Source: Halictus rubicundus
Taxonomy: Eukaryota; Arthropoda; Insecta; Hymenoptera; Halictidae
Direction: 5' to 3'
Length of the DNA stretch: 64,000 nt
Assembly (NCBI RefSeq): GCF_050948215.1
Contig: NW_027488965.1
Coordinates: forward strand, 117,745 to 181,744
The notes under the pieces were generated by a model. That model did not search any database. It was given only the letters and a program-made list of their open reading frames with translations, and had not been told where the DNA came from. Below, piece after piece: positions 27,159-40,310 of the stretch (position 1 is its first letter; each line of letters begins with the position of its first letter). The position numbers were made by a program, and so were the translations under genes.

Positions 27159-27214
27159 TATCCTATTCTATCCTCTATCCTATCCTATCCTCTATCCTAT
27201 CCTATCCTCTATTA

Positions 27215-27320
27215 TATCCTATCCTCTATCCCATCCTGTCCTCTATTCCATCCTATACTCAATCCTATTCTATCCTGATTATATCCTAATCCTCCTTCCT
27301 ATCCTCTATCATATCGTATC
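27215..27320 (+). repeat. Outlying copy of the right-domain TATTATATCC module
   Basis: The sequence TATTATATCC...ATCCCATCCTGTCC...ATTCCATCC...ACTCAATCC occurs here about 15.6 kb before its next copy near 42,855. It then recurs near 46,594, 47,982, 53,118, 54,506 and 62,803. This copy reads CTGATTATATCCTAATCC then CTCCTTCC, where the others read CTGTATTATATCCTATCC then CTCTTTCC, so it has local base changes and indels. Confidence 0.75.
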
Positions 27321-29035
27321 CTCTATCCTATCCTATCCTCTACCCTATCCTATCCTCTATCCTATCCTATCCTCTATTCTACCCTATCCTCTATCCTATC
27401 CTACCCTCTATCCTATCCTATCCTCTATCCTATCCTATCCTCTATCCTATCCTATCCTATACCCTATCCTATCCTCTATACTCAATCCCATCCTATACTG
27501 TATTATATCCTATCCTCTTTCCTATCCTCTATCATATCGTATCCTCTATCCTATCCTATCCTCTATCCTATCCTATCCTCTATCCTATCCAATCCTCTAT
27601 CCTATCCTATCCTCTATCCTATCCTATCCTCTATCCTATCCTCTATCCTATCCTCTATCCTATCCCCTATCCTATCCTCTATCCTATCCTATCCTATCAT
27701 ATATCCTATCCTATCCTCTATCCTATCCTATCCTCTATCCTATCCTATCCTCTATCATATCCTATCCTCTATCCTATCCTATCCTCTATCCTATCTTATC
27801 CTCTATCTTATCCTATCCTCTATCCTATCATATCGTATCCTATCCTATCCTCTATCCTATTATATCGTATCCTCTATCCTATCCTATCCTCTATCCTATC
27901 CAATCCCCTATACTATCCTCTATCCTATCCTATCCTCTATCATATCCTATCCTCTATCATATCCTATCCTCTATCCTATCCAATCCTCTATCCTATCCTA
28001 TCCTATCGTATCCTCTATCGTATCCTAACCTCTATCCTATCCTATCCTCTATCCTATCCAATCCCCTATCCTATCCTATCCTCTATCATATCCTATCCTC
28101 TATCATATCCTATCCTCTATCCTATCCAATCCTCTATCCTATCCTATCCTCTATCCTATCCTATCGTATCCTCTATCCTATCCTATCCTCTATCCTATCT
28201 TATACTCTATCTTATCCTATCCTCTATCCTATCCTATCATCTATCCTATCCTATCCTCTATCCTATCCTATCCTCTATCCTATCCTATCGTATCCTCTGT
28301 CCTATCCTATCCTCTATCCTATCCTATCCTCTATCCTATCCTATCCTCTATCTTATCCTATCCTCTATCCTATCCTATCATCTATCCTATCCTATCCTAT
28401 CCTCTACCGTCTCCTATCCTGTATCCGATCCATTCCCCTATCCTCTATCCTATCCTATCCTCTATCCTATCCTATCCTATCCTCTACCGTCTCCTATCCT
28501 GTATCCGATCCAATCTCCTATCCTCTATCCTATCCTCTATCCTATCCTATCGTATCCTCTATCGTATCCTATCCTCTATCCTATCCTATCGTATCCTCTA
28601 TCGTATCCTATCCTCTATCCTATCCTATCCTCTATCCTATCCAATCCCCTATCCTATCCTCTATCCTAACCTATCCTCTATCTTATCCTATCCTCTATCC
28701 TATCCTATCATCTATCCTATCCTATCCTCTATCCTATCCTATCCACTACCCTATCCTATCCTCTATCCTATCCTATCCTCTATCCTATCCTATCCTCTAT
28801 CCTATCCTATCCTCTATCCCATCCTATCCTCTATCCTATCCTATCCTCTATCCTATACTATCCTCTATACTATCCTATCCTCTATCCTATCCTATCCTCT
28901 ATCATATCCTATCCTCTATCCTATTCTATCCTCTATCCTATCCTATCCTCTACCCTATCCTATCCTCTATCCTACCATATCCTCTATCCTATCCTATCCT
29001 CTATCCTATCCTATCCTCTATCCTATCCTATCCTC

Positions 29036-29107
29036 TATCCTATCCTCTATCCTATCCTCTATCCTATCCTCTATCCTATCCTCTATCCTATCCTCTATCC
29101 TATCCTC
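29036..29107 (+). repeat. 12-mer run, 6 units
   Basis: Six copies of TATCCTATCCTC, followed by TATCCTATTCT. Its duplicate at 32,373-32,444 also has six. The related run at 37,926 has five. Confidence 0.88.
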
Positions 29108-30914
29108 TATCCTATTCTATCCTCTATCCTATCCTATCCTCTATCCTATCCTATCCTCTATCCTATCCTATCGTATCCTCTATCCTATCCTATCCTCTAT
29201 CCTATCTTATACTCTATTTTATCCTATCCTCTATCCTATCCTATCATCTATCCTATCCTATCCTCTATCCTATCCTATCCTCTATCCTATCCTATCGTAT
29301 CCTCTGTCCTATCCTATCCTCTATCCTATCCTATCCTCTATCCTATCCTATCCTCTATCTTATCCTATCCTCTATCCTATCCTATCATCTATCCTATCCT
29401 ATCCTATCCTCTACCGTCTCCTATCCTGTATCCGATCCAATCCCCTATCCTCTATCCTATCCTATCCTCTATCCTATCCTATCCTATCCTCTACCGTCTC
29501 CTATCCTGTATCCGATCCAATCTCCTATCCTCTATCCTATCCTCTATCCTATCCTATCGTATCCTCTATCGTATCCTATCCTCTATCCTATCATATCGTA
29601 TCCTCTATCGTATCCTATCCTCTATCCTATCCTATCCTCTATCCTATCCAATCCCCTATCCTATCCTCTATCTTATCCTATCCTCTATCCTATCCTATCA
29701 TCTATCCTATCCTATCCTATCCTCTACCGTCTCCTATCCTGTATCCGATCCAATCCCCTATCCTCTATCCTATCCTACCCTCTATCCTATCCTATCCTAT
29801 CCTCTACCGTCTCCTATCCTGTATTCGATCCAATCTCCTATCCTCTATCCTATCCTCTATCCTATTATATCGTATCCTCTATCCTATCCTATCCTCTATC
29901 CTATCCAATCCCCTATACTATCCTCTATCCTATCCTATCCTCTATCATATCCTATCCTCTATCATATCCTATCCTCTATCCTATCCAATCCTCTATCCTA
30001 TCCTATCCTATCCTATCGTATTCTCTATCGTATCCTATCCTCTATCCTATCCTATCCTCTATCCTATCCAATCCCCTATCCTATCCTATCCTCTATCATA
30101 TCCTATCCTCTATCATATCCTATCCTCTATCCTATCCAATCCTCTATCCTATCCTATCCTCTATCCTATCCTATCGTATCCTCTATCCTATCCTATCCTC
30201 TATCCTATCTTATACTCTATCTTATCCTATCCTCTATCCTATCCTATCATCTATCCTATCCTATCCTCTATCCTATCCTATCCTCTATCCTATCCTATCG
30301 TATCCTCTGTCCTATCCTATCCTCTATCCTATCCTATCCTCTATCCTATCCTATCCTCTATCTTATCCTATCCTCTATCCTATCCTATCATCTATCCTAT
30401 CCTATCCTATCCTCTACCGTCACCTATCCTGTATCCGATCCAATCCCCTATCCTCTATCCTATCCTATCCTATCCTCTACCGTCTCCTATCCTGTATCCG
30501 ATCCTATCCTCTATCCTATCCAATCCCCTATCCTATCCTCTATCCTAACCTATCCTCTATCTTATCCTATCCTCTATCCTATCCTATCATCTATCCTATC
30601 CTATCCTCTATCCTATCCTATCCTCTACCCTATCCTATCGTCTATCCTATCCTATCCTCTATCCTATCCTATCCTCTATCCTATCCTATCCTCTATCCCA
30701 TCCTATCCTCTATCCTATCCTATCCTCTATCCTATACTATCCTCTATACTATCCTATCCTCTATCCTATCCTATCCTCTATCATATCCTATCCTCTATCC
30801 TATTCTATCCTCTATCCTATCCTATCCTCTACCCTATCCTATCCTCTATCCTACCATATCCTCTATCCTATCCTATCCTCTATCCTATCCTATCCTCTAT
30901 CCTATCCTATCCTC

Positions 30915-30974
30915 TATCCTATCCTCTATCCTATCCTCTATCCTATCCTCTATCCTATCCTCTATCCTATCCTC
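30915..30974 (+). repeat. 12-mer run, 5 units
   Basis: Five copies of TATCCTATCCTC followed directly by TATCATATCC. This differs from the other runs, which end in TATCCTATTCT, so it is a separate junction type. It is repeated at 34,252-34,311. Confidence 0.88.
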
Positions 30975-32372
30975 TATCATATCCTATCCTCTATCCTATC
31001 CAATCCTCTATCCTATCCTATCCTCTATCCTATCCTATCGTATCCTCTATCGTATCCTATCCTCTATCCTATCCTATCCTCTATCCTATCCAATCCCCTA
31101 TCCTATCCTCTATCCTATCCTATCCTATCTTATATCCTATCCTATCCTCTATCCTATCCTATCCTCTATCCTATACTATCCTCTATCATATCCTATCCTC
31201 TATCCTATCCTATCCTCTATCCTATCTTATCCTCTATCTTATCCTATCCTCTATCCTATCATATCGTATCCTATCCTATCCTCTATCCTATTATATCGTA
31301 TCCTCTATCCTATCCTATCCTCTATCCTATCCAATCCCCTATACTATCCTCTATCCTATCCTATCCTCTATCATATCCTATCCTCTATCATATCCTATCC
31401 TCTATCCTATCCAATCCTCTATCCTATCCTATCCTATCGTATCCTCTATCGTATCCTATCCTCTATCCTATCCTATCCTCTATCCTATCCAATCCCCTAT
31501 CCTATCCTATCCTCTATCATATCCTATCCTCTATCATATCCTATCCTCTATCCTATCCAATCCTCTATCCTATCCTATCCTCTATCCTATCCTATCGTAT
31601 CCTCTATCCTATCCTATCCTCTATCCTATCTTATACTCTATCTTATCCTATCCTCTATCCTATCCTATCATCTATCCTATCCTATCCTCTATCCTATCCT
31701 ATCCTCTATCCTATCCGATCGTATCCTCTATCCGATCCTATCCTCTATCCTATCCTATCGTCTATCCTATCCTATCCTCTATCTTATCCTATCCTCTATC
31801 CTATCCTATCATCTATCCTATCCTATCCTCTATCCTATCCTATCCTCTATCATATCCTATCCTCTATCCTATCCTATCCTATCCTCTATCCTATCCTATC
31901 CTATCCTCTATCCTATCCTATCATCTATCCTATCCTATCCTCTATCCTATCCTATTCTCTATCATATCCTATCCTCTATCCTATCTTATCCTCTATCTTA
32001 TCCTATCCTCTATCCTATCCTATCATCTATCCTATCCTATCGTACCCTCTACCGTATCGTACCCTCTACCGTATCCTATCCTCTATCCTATCCTATCCTC
32101 TATCCTATCCTATCCTCTATACTATCCTATCCTCTATCCTACCCTATCCTCTATCCCATCCTATCCTCTATCCTATCCTATCCTCTATCCTATACTATCC
32201 TCTATACTATCCTATCCTCTATCCTATCCTATCCTCTATCATATCCTATCCTCTATCCTATTCTATCCTCTATCCTATCCTATCCTCTACCCTATCCTAT
32301 CCTCTATCCTACCATATCCTCTATCCTATCCTATCCTCTATCCTATCCTATCCTCTATCCTATCCTATCCTC

Positions 32373-32444
32373 TATCCTATCCTCTATCCTATCCTCTATC
32401 CTATCCTCTATCCTATCCTCTATCCTATCCTCTATCCTATCCTC
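32373..32444 (+). repeat. 12-mer run, 6 units
   Basis: The +3,337 copy of the run at 29,036, with the same unit number. Confidence 0.88.
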
Positions 32445-34251
32445 TATCCTATTCTATCCTCTATCCTATCCTATCCTCTATCCTATCCTATCCTCTATCC
32501 TATCCTATCGTATCCTCTATCCTATCCTATCCTCTATCCTATCTTATACTCTATTTTATCCTATCCTCTATCCTATCCTATCATCTATCCTATCCTATCC
32601 TCTATCCTATCCTATCCTCTATCCTATCCTATCGTATCCTCTGTCCTATCCTATCCTCTATCCTATCCTATCCTCTATCCTATCCTATCCTCTATCTTAT
32701 CCTATCCTCTATCCTATCCTATCATCTATCCTATCCTATCCTATCCTCTACCGTCTCCTATCCTGTATCCGATCCAATCCCCTATCCTCTATCCTATCCT
32801 ATCCTCTATCCTATCCTATCCTATCCTCTACCGTCTCCTATCCTGTATCCGATCCAATCTCCTATCCTCTATCCTATCCTCTATCCTATCCTATCGTATC
32901 CTCTATCGTATCCTATCCTCTATCCTATCATATCGTATCCTCTATCGTATCCTATCCTCTATCCTATCCTATCCTCTATCCTATCCAATCCCCTATCCTA
33001 TCCTCTATCTTATCCTATCCTCTATCCTATCCTATCATCTATCCTATCCTATCCTATCCTCTACCGTCTCCTATCCTGTATCCGATCCAATCCCCTATCC
33101 TCTATCCTATCCTACCCTCTATCCTATCCTATCCTATCCTCTACCGTCTCCTATCCTGTATTCGATCCAATCTCCTATCCTCTATCCTATCCTCTATCCT
33201 ATTATATCGTATCCTCTATCCTATCCTATCCTCTATCCTATCCAATCCCCTATACTATCCTCTATCCTATCCTATCCTCTATCATATCCTATCCTCTATC
33301 ATATCCTATCCTCTATCCTATCCAATCCTCTATCCTATCCTATCCTATCCTATCGTATTCTCTATCGTATCCTATCCTCTATCCTATCCTATCCTCTATC
33401 CTATCCAATCCCCTATCCTATCCTATCCTCTATCATATCCTATCCTCTATCATATCCTATCCTCTATCCTATCCAATCCTCTATCCTATCCTATCCTCTA
33501 TCCTATCCTATCGTATCCTCTATCCTATCCTATCCTCTATCCTATCTTATACTCTATCTTATCCTATCCTCTATCCTATCCTATCATCTATCCTATCCTA
33601 TCCTCTATCCTATCCTATCCTCTATCCTATCCTATCGTATCCTCTGTCCTATCCTATCCTCTATCCTATCCTATCCTCTATCCTATCCTATCCTCTATCT
33701 TATCCTATCCTCTATCCTATCCTATCATCTATCCTATCCTATCCTATCCTCTACCGTCACCTATCCTGTATCCGATCCAATCCCCTATCCTCTATCCTAT
33801 CCTATCCTATCCTCTACCGTCTCCTATCCTGTATCCGATCCTATCCTCTATCCTATCCAATCCCCTATCCTATCCTCTATCCTAACCTATCCTCTATCTT
33901 ATCCTATCCTCTATCCTATCCTATCATCTATCCTATCCTATCCTCTATCCTATCCTATCCTCTACCCTATCCTATCGTCTATCCTATCCTATCCTCTATC
34001 CTATCCTATCCTCTATCCTATCCTATCCTCTATCCCATCCTATCCTCTATCCTATCCTATCCTCTATCCTATACTATCCTCTATACTATCCTATCCTCTA
34101 TCCTATCCTATCCTCTATCATATCCTATCCTCTATCCTATTCTATCCTCTATCCTATCCTATCCTCTACCCTATCCTATCCTCTATCCTACCATATCCTC
34201 TATCCTATCCTATCCTCTATCCTATCCTATCCTCTATCCTATCCTATCCTC

Positions 34252-34311
34252 TATCCTATCCTCTATCCTATCCTCTATCCTATCCTCTATCCTATCCTCT
34301 ATCCTATCCTC
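34252..34311 (+). repeat. 12-mer run, 5 units
   Basis: The +3,337 copy of the run at 30,915, with the same TATCATATCC ending. Confidence 0.86.
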
Positions 34312-37005
34312 TATCATATCCTATCCTCTATCCTATCCAATCCTCTATCCTATCCTATCCTCTATCCTATCCTATCGTATCCTCTATCGTATCCTATCCT
34401 CTATCCTATCCTATCCTCTATCCTATCCAATCCCCTATCCTATCCTCTATCCTATCCTATCCTATCTTATATCCTATCCTATCCTCTATCCTATCCTATC
34501 CTCTATCCTATACTATCCTCTATCATATCCTATCCTCTATCCTATCCTATCCTCTATCCTATCTTATCCTCTATCTTATCCTATCCTCTATCCTATCATA
34601 TCGTATCCTATCCTATCCTCTATCCTATTATATCGTATCCTCTATCCTATCCTATCCTCTATCCTATCCAATCCCCTATACTATCCTCTATCCTATCCTA
34701 TCCTCTATCATATCCTATCCTCTATCATATCCTATCCTCTATCCTATCCAATCCTCTATCCTATCCTATCCTATCGTATCCTCTATCGTATCCTATCCTC
34801 TATCCTATCCTATCCTCTATCCTATCCAATCCCCTATCCTATCCTATCCTCTATCATATCCTATCCTCTATCATATCCTATCCTCTATCCTATCCAATCC
34901 TCTATCCTATCCTATCCTCTATCCTATCCTATCGTATCCTCTATCCTATCCTATCCTCTATCCTATCTTATACTCTATCTTATCCTATCCTCTATCCTAT
35001 CCTATCATCTATCCTATCCTATCCTCTATCCTATCCTATCCTCTATCCTATCCGATCGTATCCTCTATCCGATCCTATCCTCTATCCTATCCTATCGTCT
35101 ATCCTATCCTATCCTCTATCTTATCCTATCCTCTATCCTATCCTATCATCTATCCTATCCTATCCTCTATCCTATCCTATCCTCTATCATATCCTATCCT
35201 CTATCCTATCCTATCCTATCCTCTATCCTATCCTATCCTATCCTCTATCCTATCCTATCATCTATCCTATCCTATCCTCTATCCTATCCTATTCTCTATC
35301 ATATCCTATCCTCTATCCTATCTTATCCTCTATCTTATCCTATCCTCTATCCTATCCTATCATCTATCCTATCCTATCGTACCCTCTACCGTATCGTACC
35401 CTCTACCGTATCCTATCCTCTATCCTATCCTATCCTCTATCCTATCCTATCCTCTATACTATCCTATCCTCTATCCTACCCTATCCTCTATCCTATCCTA
35501 TCCTCTATCCTATCCTATCCTTTATAATATCCTATCCTCTATCCTATCCTATCATATATCCTATCCTATCCTCTATTCTATCCTATCCTCTATCCTATCC
35601 TATCCTCTATCCTATCTTATCCTCTATCTTATCCTATCCTCTATCCTATCCTATCATATATCCTATCCTATCCTCTATTCTATCCTATCCTCTATCCTAT
35701 CCTATCCTCTATCGTATCCTATCCTCTATCCTATCCTATCCTCTATCCTATCTTATCCTCTATCTTATCCTATCCTCTATCCTATCCTATCCTCTATCCT
35801 ATCCTATCCTCTATCCTATCCTATCCTCTATCCTATCCTATCCTCTATCCTATCTTATCCTCTATCTTATCCTATCCTCTATCCTATCCTATCATCTATC
35901 CTATCCTATCTTCTATCCTATCCTATCCTCTATCATATCCTATCCTCTATCCTATCCTATCATCTATCCTATCCTATCCTCTTTCCTATCCTATCCTCTA
36001 TCCTATTCTATCCTCTATCCCATCCTATCCTAACCTCTATCCTATCATATCGTATCCTATCCTATCCTCTATCCTATCATATCGTATCCTCTATCCTATC
36101 CAATCCTCTATCCTATCCTATCCTCTATCCTATCCTATCGTATCCTCTATCGTATCCTATCCTCTATCCTATCCTATCCTCTATCCTATCCAATCCCCTA
36201 TCCTATCCTCTATCCTATCCTATCCTATCATATATCCTATCCTATCCTCTATCCTATCCTATCCTCTATCCTATCCTCTATCCTATCCTATCCTCTATCA
36301 TATCCTATCCTCTATCCTATCCTATCCTCTATCCTATCTTATCCTCTATCTTATCCTATCCTCTATCCTATCATATCGTATCCTATCCTATCCTCTATCC
36401 TATTATATCGTATCCTCTATCCTATCCTATCCTCTATCCTATCCAATCCCCTATACTATCCTCTATCCTATCCTATCCTCTATCATATCCTATCCTCTAT
36501 CATATCCTATCCTCTATCCTATCCAATCCTCTATCCTATCCTATCCTATCGTATCCTCTATCGTATCCTATCCTCTATCCTATCCTATCCTCTATCCTAT
36601 CCAATCCCCTATCCTATCCTATCCTCTATCATATCCTATCCTCTATCATATCCTATCCTCTATCCTATCCAATCCTCTATCCTATCCTATCCTCTATCCT
36701 ATCCTATCGTATCCTCTATCCTATCCTATCCTCTATCCTATCTTATACTCTATCCTATCCTATCCTCTATCCTATCCTATCCACTACCCTATCCTATCCT
36801 CTATCATATCCTATCCTCTATCATATCCTATCCTCTATCCTATCCAATCCTCTATCCTATCCTATCCTCTATCATATCCTATCCTCTATCCTATTCTATC
36901 CTCTATCCTATCCTATCCTCTACCCTATCCTATCCTCTATCCTACCATATCCTCTATCCTATCCTATCCTCTATCCTATCCTATCCTCTATCCTATCCTA
37001 TCCTC

Positions 37006-37077
37006 TATCCTATCCTCTATCCTATCCTCTATCCTATCCTCTATCCTATCCTCTATCCTATCCTCTATCCTATCCTC
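37006..37077 (+). repeat. 12-mer run, 6 units
   Basis: Six copies of TATCCTATCCTC, followed by TATCCTATTCTATCC. Confidence 0.88.
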
Positions 37078-37925
37078 TATCCTATTCTATCCTCTATCCT
37101 ATCCTATCCTCTATCCTATCCTATCCTCTATTCTACCCTATCCTCTATCCTATCCTACCCTCTATCCTATCCTATCCTCTATCCTATACTATCCTCTATA
37201 CTATCCTATCCTCTATCCTATCCTATCCTCTATCCTATCCTATCCTATCATATATCCTATCCTATCCTCTATCCTATCCTATCCTCTATCCTATCCTATC
37301 CTCTATCATATCCTATCCTCTATCCTATCCTATCCTCTATCCTATCTTATCCTCTATCTTATCCTATCCTCTATCCTATCATATCGTATCCTATCCTATC
37401 CTCTATCCTATTATATCGTATCCTCTATCCTATCCTATCCTCTATCCTATCCAATCCCCTATACTATCCTCTATCCTATCCTATCCTCTATCATATCCTA
37501 TCCTCTATCCTATCCTATCCTCTATCCTATCCAATCCCCTATCCTATCCTCTATCCTAACCTATCCTCTATCTTATCCTATCCTCTATCCTATCCTATCA
37601 TCTATCCTATCCTATCCTCTATCCTATCCTATCCACTACCCTATCCTATCCTCTATCCTATCCTATCCTCTATCCTATCCTATCCTCTATCCTATCCTAT
37701 CCTCTATCCCATCCTATCCTCTATCCTATCCTATCCTCTATCCTATACTATCCTCTATACTATCCTATCCTCTATCCTATCCTATCCTCTATCATATCCT
37801 ATCCTCTATCCTATTCTATCCTCTATCCTATCCTATCCTCTACCCTATCCTATCCTCTATCCTACCATATCCTCTATCCTATCCTATCCTCTATCCTATC
37901 CTATCCTCTATCCTATCCTATCCTC

Positions 37926-37985
37926 TATCCTATCCTCTATCCTATCCTCTATCCTATCCTCTATCCTATCCTCTATCCTATCCTC
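37926..37985 (+). repeat. 12-mer run, 5 units
   Basis: Five copies of TATCCTATCCTC followed by TATCCTATTCT. The otherwise matching run at 29,036 has six, so one 12-bp unit was gained or lost after duplication. Confidence 0.88.
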
Positions 37986-38482
37986 TATCCTATTCTATCC
38001 TCTATCCTATCCTATCCTCTATCCTATCCTATCCTCTATCCTATCCTATCGTATCCTCTATCCTATCCTATCCTCTATCCTATCTTATACTCTATTTTAT
38101 CCTATCCTCTATCCTATCCTATCCTCTATCCTATCCTCTCCTCTATCCTATCCTCTATCCGATCCTATCCTCTATCCTATCCTATCCTCTATCCTAGCCT
38201 ATCCTCTATCCTATCCTATCCCCTATCCTATCCTATCCTCTATCCTATCCTCTATTCTATCCTATCCTCTATAATATCCTATCCTCTATCCTATCCTATA
38301 CTCTATCCTATCCTCTATCCTATCCTCTATCCTATCCTATCCTCTATCCTATCCTATCCTCTATCCTATACTATCCTCTATCCTATCCTATCCTCTATCC
38401 TATCCTATCCTCTATCCTATCCTATCCTCTATACTATCCTATCCTCTATCCTATCCTATCCTCTATCCTATCCTATCCTCTA

Positions 38483-40310
38483 TCCTATCCTATCCTCTAT
38501 CCTATCCTATCTTTTATAATATCCTATCCTCTATCCTATCCTATCCTCTATTCTATCCTATCCTCTATCCTATCCTATCCTCTATCGTATCCTATCCTCT
38601 ATCCTATCCTATCCTCTATCCTATCTTATCCTCTATCTTATCCTATCCTCTATCCTATCCTATCATATATCCTATCCTATCCTCTATTCTATCCTATCCT
38701 CTATCCTATCCTATCCTCTACCGTATCCTATCCTCTATCCTATCCTATCCTCTATCCTATCTTATCCTCTATCTTATCCTATCCTCTATCCTATGCTATC
38801 ATCTATCCTATCCTATCTTCTATCCTATCCTATCCTCTATCATATCCTATCCTCTATCCTATCCTATCCTCTATCCTATCCTATCCTCTATCCTATCCTA
38901 TCCTCTATCCTATCCTATCCTCTATCCTATCCTATCCTCTATCCTATCCTATCCTCTATCCTATCCTATCCTCTATCCTATCCTATCCTCTATCCTATCC
39001 TATCCTCTATCCTATCCTATCCTCTATCCTATCCTATCCTCTATCCTATCCTATCCTTTATAATATCCTATCCTCTACCCTATCCTATCATCTATCCTAT
39101 CCTATCTTCTATCCTATCCTATCCTCTATCATATCCTATCCTCTATCCTATCCTATCCTCTATCCTATCCTATCCTCTATCCTATCCTATCCTCTATCCT
39201 ATCTTATCCTCTATCTTATCCTATCCTCTATCCTATCCTATCATCTATCCTATCCTATCTTCTATCCTATCCTATCCTCTATCATATCCTATCCTCTATC
39301 CTATCGTATCATCTATCCTATCCTATCCTCTTTCCTATCCTATCCTCTATCCTATCGTATCATCTATCCTATCCTATCCTCTTTCCTATCCTATCCTCTA
39401 TCCTATTCTATCCTCTATCCTATCCTATCCTAACCTCTATCCTATCATATCGTATCCTATCCTATCCTCTATCCTATCATATCGTATCCTCTATCCTATC
39501 CTATCCTCTATCCTATCCAATCCCCTATACTATCCTCTATCCTATCCTATCCTCTATCATATCCTATCCTCTATCATATCCTATCCTCTATCCTATCCAA
39601 TCCTCTATCCTATCCTATCGTATCCTCTATCGTATCCTATCCTCTATCCTATCCTATCCTCTATCCTATCCAATCCCCTATCCTATCCTCTATCCTATCC
39701 TATCCTATCATATATCCTATCCTATCCTCTATCCTATCCTATCCTCTATCCTATCCTATCCTCTATCATATCCTATCCTCTATCCTATCCTATCCTCTAT
39801 CCTATCTTATCTTCTATCTTATCCTATCCTCTATCCTATCATATCGTATCCTATCCTATCCTCTATCCTATTATATCGTATCCTCTATGCTATCCTATCC
39901 TCTATCCTATCCAATCCCCTATACTATCCTCTATCCTATCCTATCCTCTATCATATCCTATCCTCTATCATATCCTATCCTCTATCCTATCCAATCCTCT
40001 ATCCTATCCTATCCTATCGTATCCTCTATCGTATCCTATCCTCTATCCTATCCTATCCTCTATCCTATCCAATCCCCTATCCTATCCTATCCTCTATCAT
40101 ATCCTATCCTCTATCATATCCTATCCTCTATCCTATCCAATCCTCTATCCTATCCTATCCTCTATCCTATCCTATCGTATCCTCTATCCTATCCTATCCT
40201 CTATCCTATCTTATACTCTATCTTATCCTATCCTCTATCCTATCCTATCATCTATCCTATCCTATCCTCTATCCTATCCTATCCTCTATCCTATCCTATC
40301 GTATCCTCTG
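38483..40310 (+). repeat. 1.8-kb tandem duplication, copy 1
   Basis: It aligns with 40,311-42,128. The offset is 1,828 bp at CTTTTATAAT (38511/40339) and at ATGCTATCATC (38793/40621), and 1,811 bp from TTTATAATATCC onward (39056/40867) through ATGCTATCC (39887/41698). The 17-bp step means the run of perfect 17-mers between 38.83 and 39.05 kb has one unit more here than in copy 2. Confidence 0.85.

Larger units (their letters stand above)
22606..28805 (+). repeat. Transition zone, mixed 17-mer modules
   Basis: Modules from both neighbouring domains occur in shuffled order: CCAATCCCCTATACTATCC blocks (22,735, 23,44x, 25,16x, 25,57x, 27,90x), TTTATAATATCC blocks (23,927, 24,561, 26,265), CGTACCCTCTACCG (23,785, 24,437) and, from about 27.1 kb, the first modules of the right domain. 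Local repeats of a few hundred bases are visible, for example 22,735-22,900 again about 710 bp later. Isolated 1-base oddities lie near 26,613 (CCCAATCCCC) and 26,648 (ATATCCCTATCC). No gene is present. Confidence 0.75.
28806..32142 (+). repeat. 3,337-bp tandem duplication, copy 1
   Basis: Bases 28,806-32,156 agree with 32,143-35,493 at a constant offset of 3,337 bp. Matching rare marks include CCGTCTCC (29414/32751), CCGTCACC (30417/33754), CCGATCG (31715/35052) and CGTACCC (32041/35378). The flanks differ at 28805/32142 (T against C) and 32157/35494 (C against T). I saw no internal difference in the rows compared. The matching length slightly exceeds the period, as expected for a clean head-to-tail duplication. 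Confidence 0.88.
32143..35493 (+). repeat. 3,337-bp tandem duplication, copy 2
   Basis: This is the second copy of the unit described at 28,806. The join lies near 32,143, where a TACCCTATCC variant is followed by ATCCCATCC. It contains the same two 12-mer runs as copy 1 (32,373 and 34,252), with the same unit numbers. Confidence 0.88.
35494..38482 (+). repeat. Mixed 17-mer modules between duplications
   Basis: The stretch holds TTTATAATATCC units (35,521), CATATATCC units, CCAATCCCC units and two 12-mer runs. About 37,510-38,100 is a copy of about 28,620-29,220: TATCCACTACCC lies at 28,743 and 37,633, and CTATTTTATCC follows in both. The offset falls from 8,890 to 8,878 because the 12-mer run lost one unit. 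No gene is present. Confidence 0.78.
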
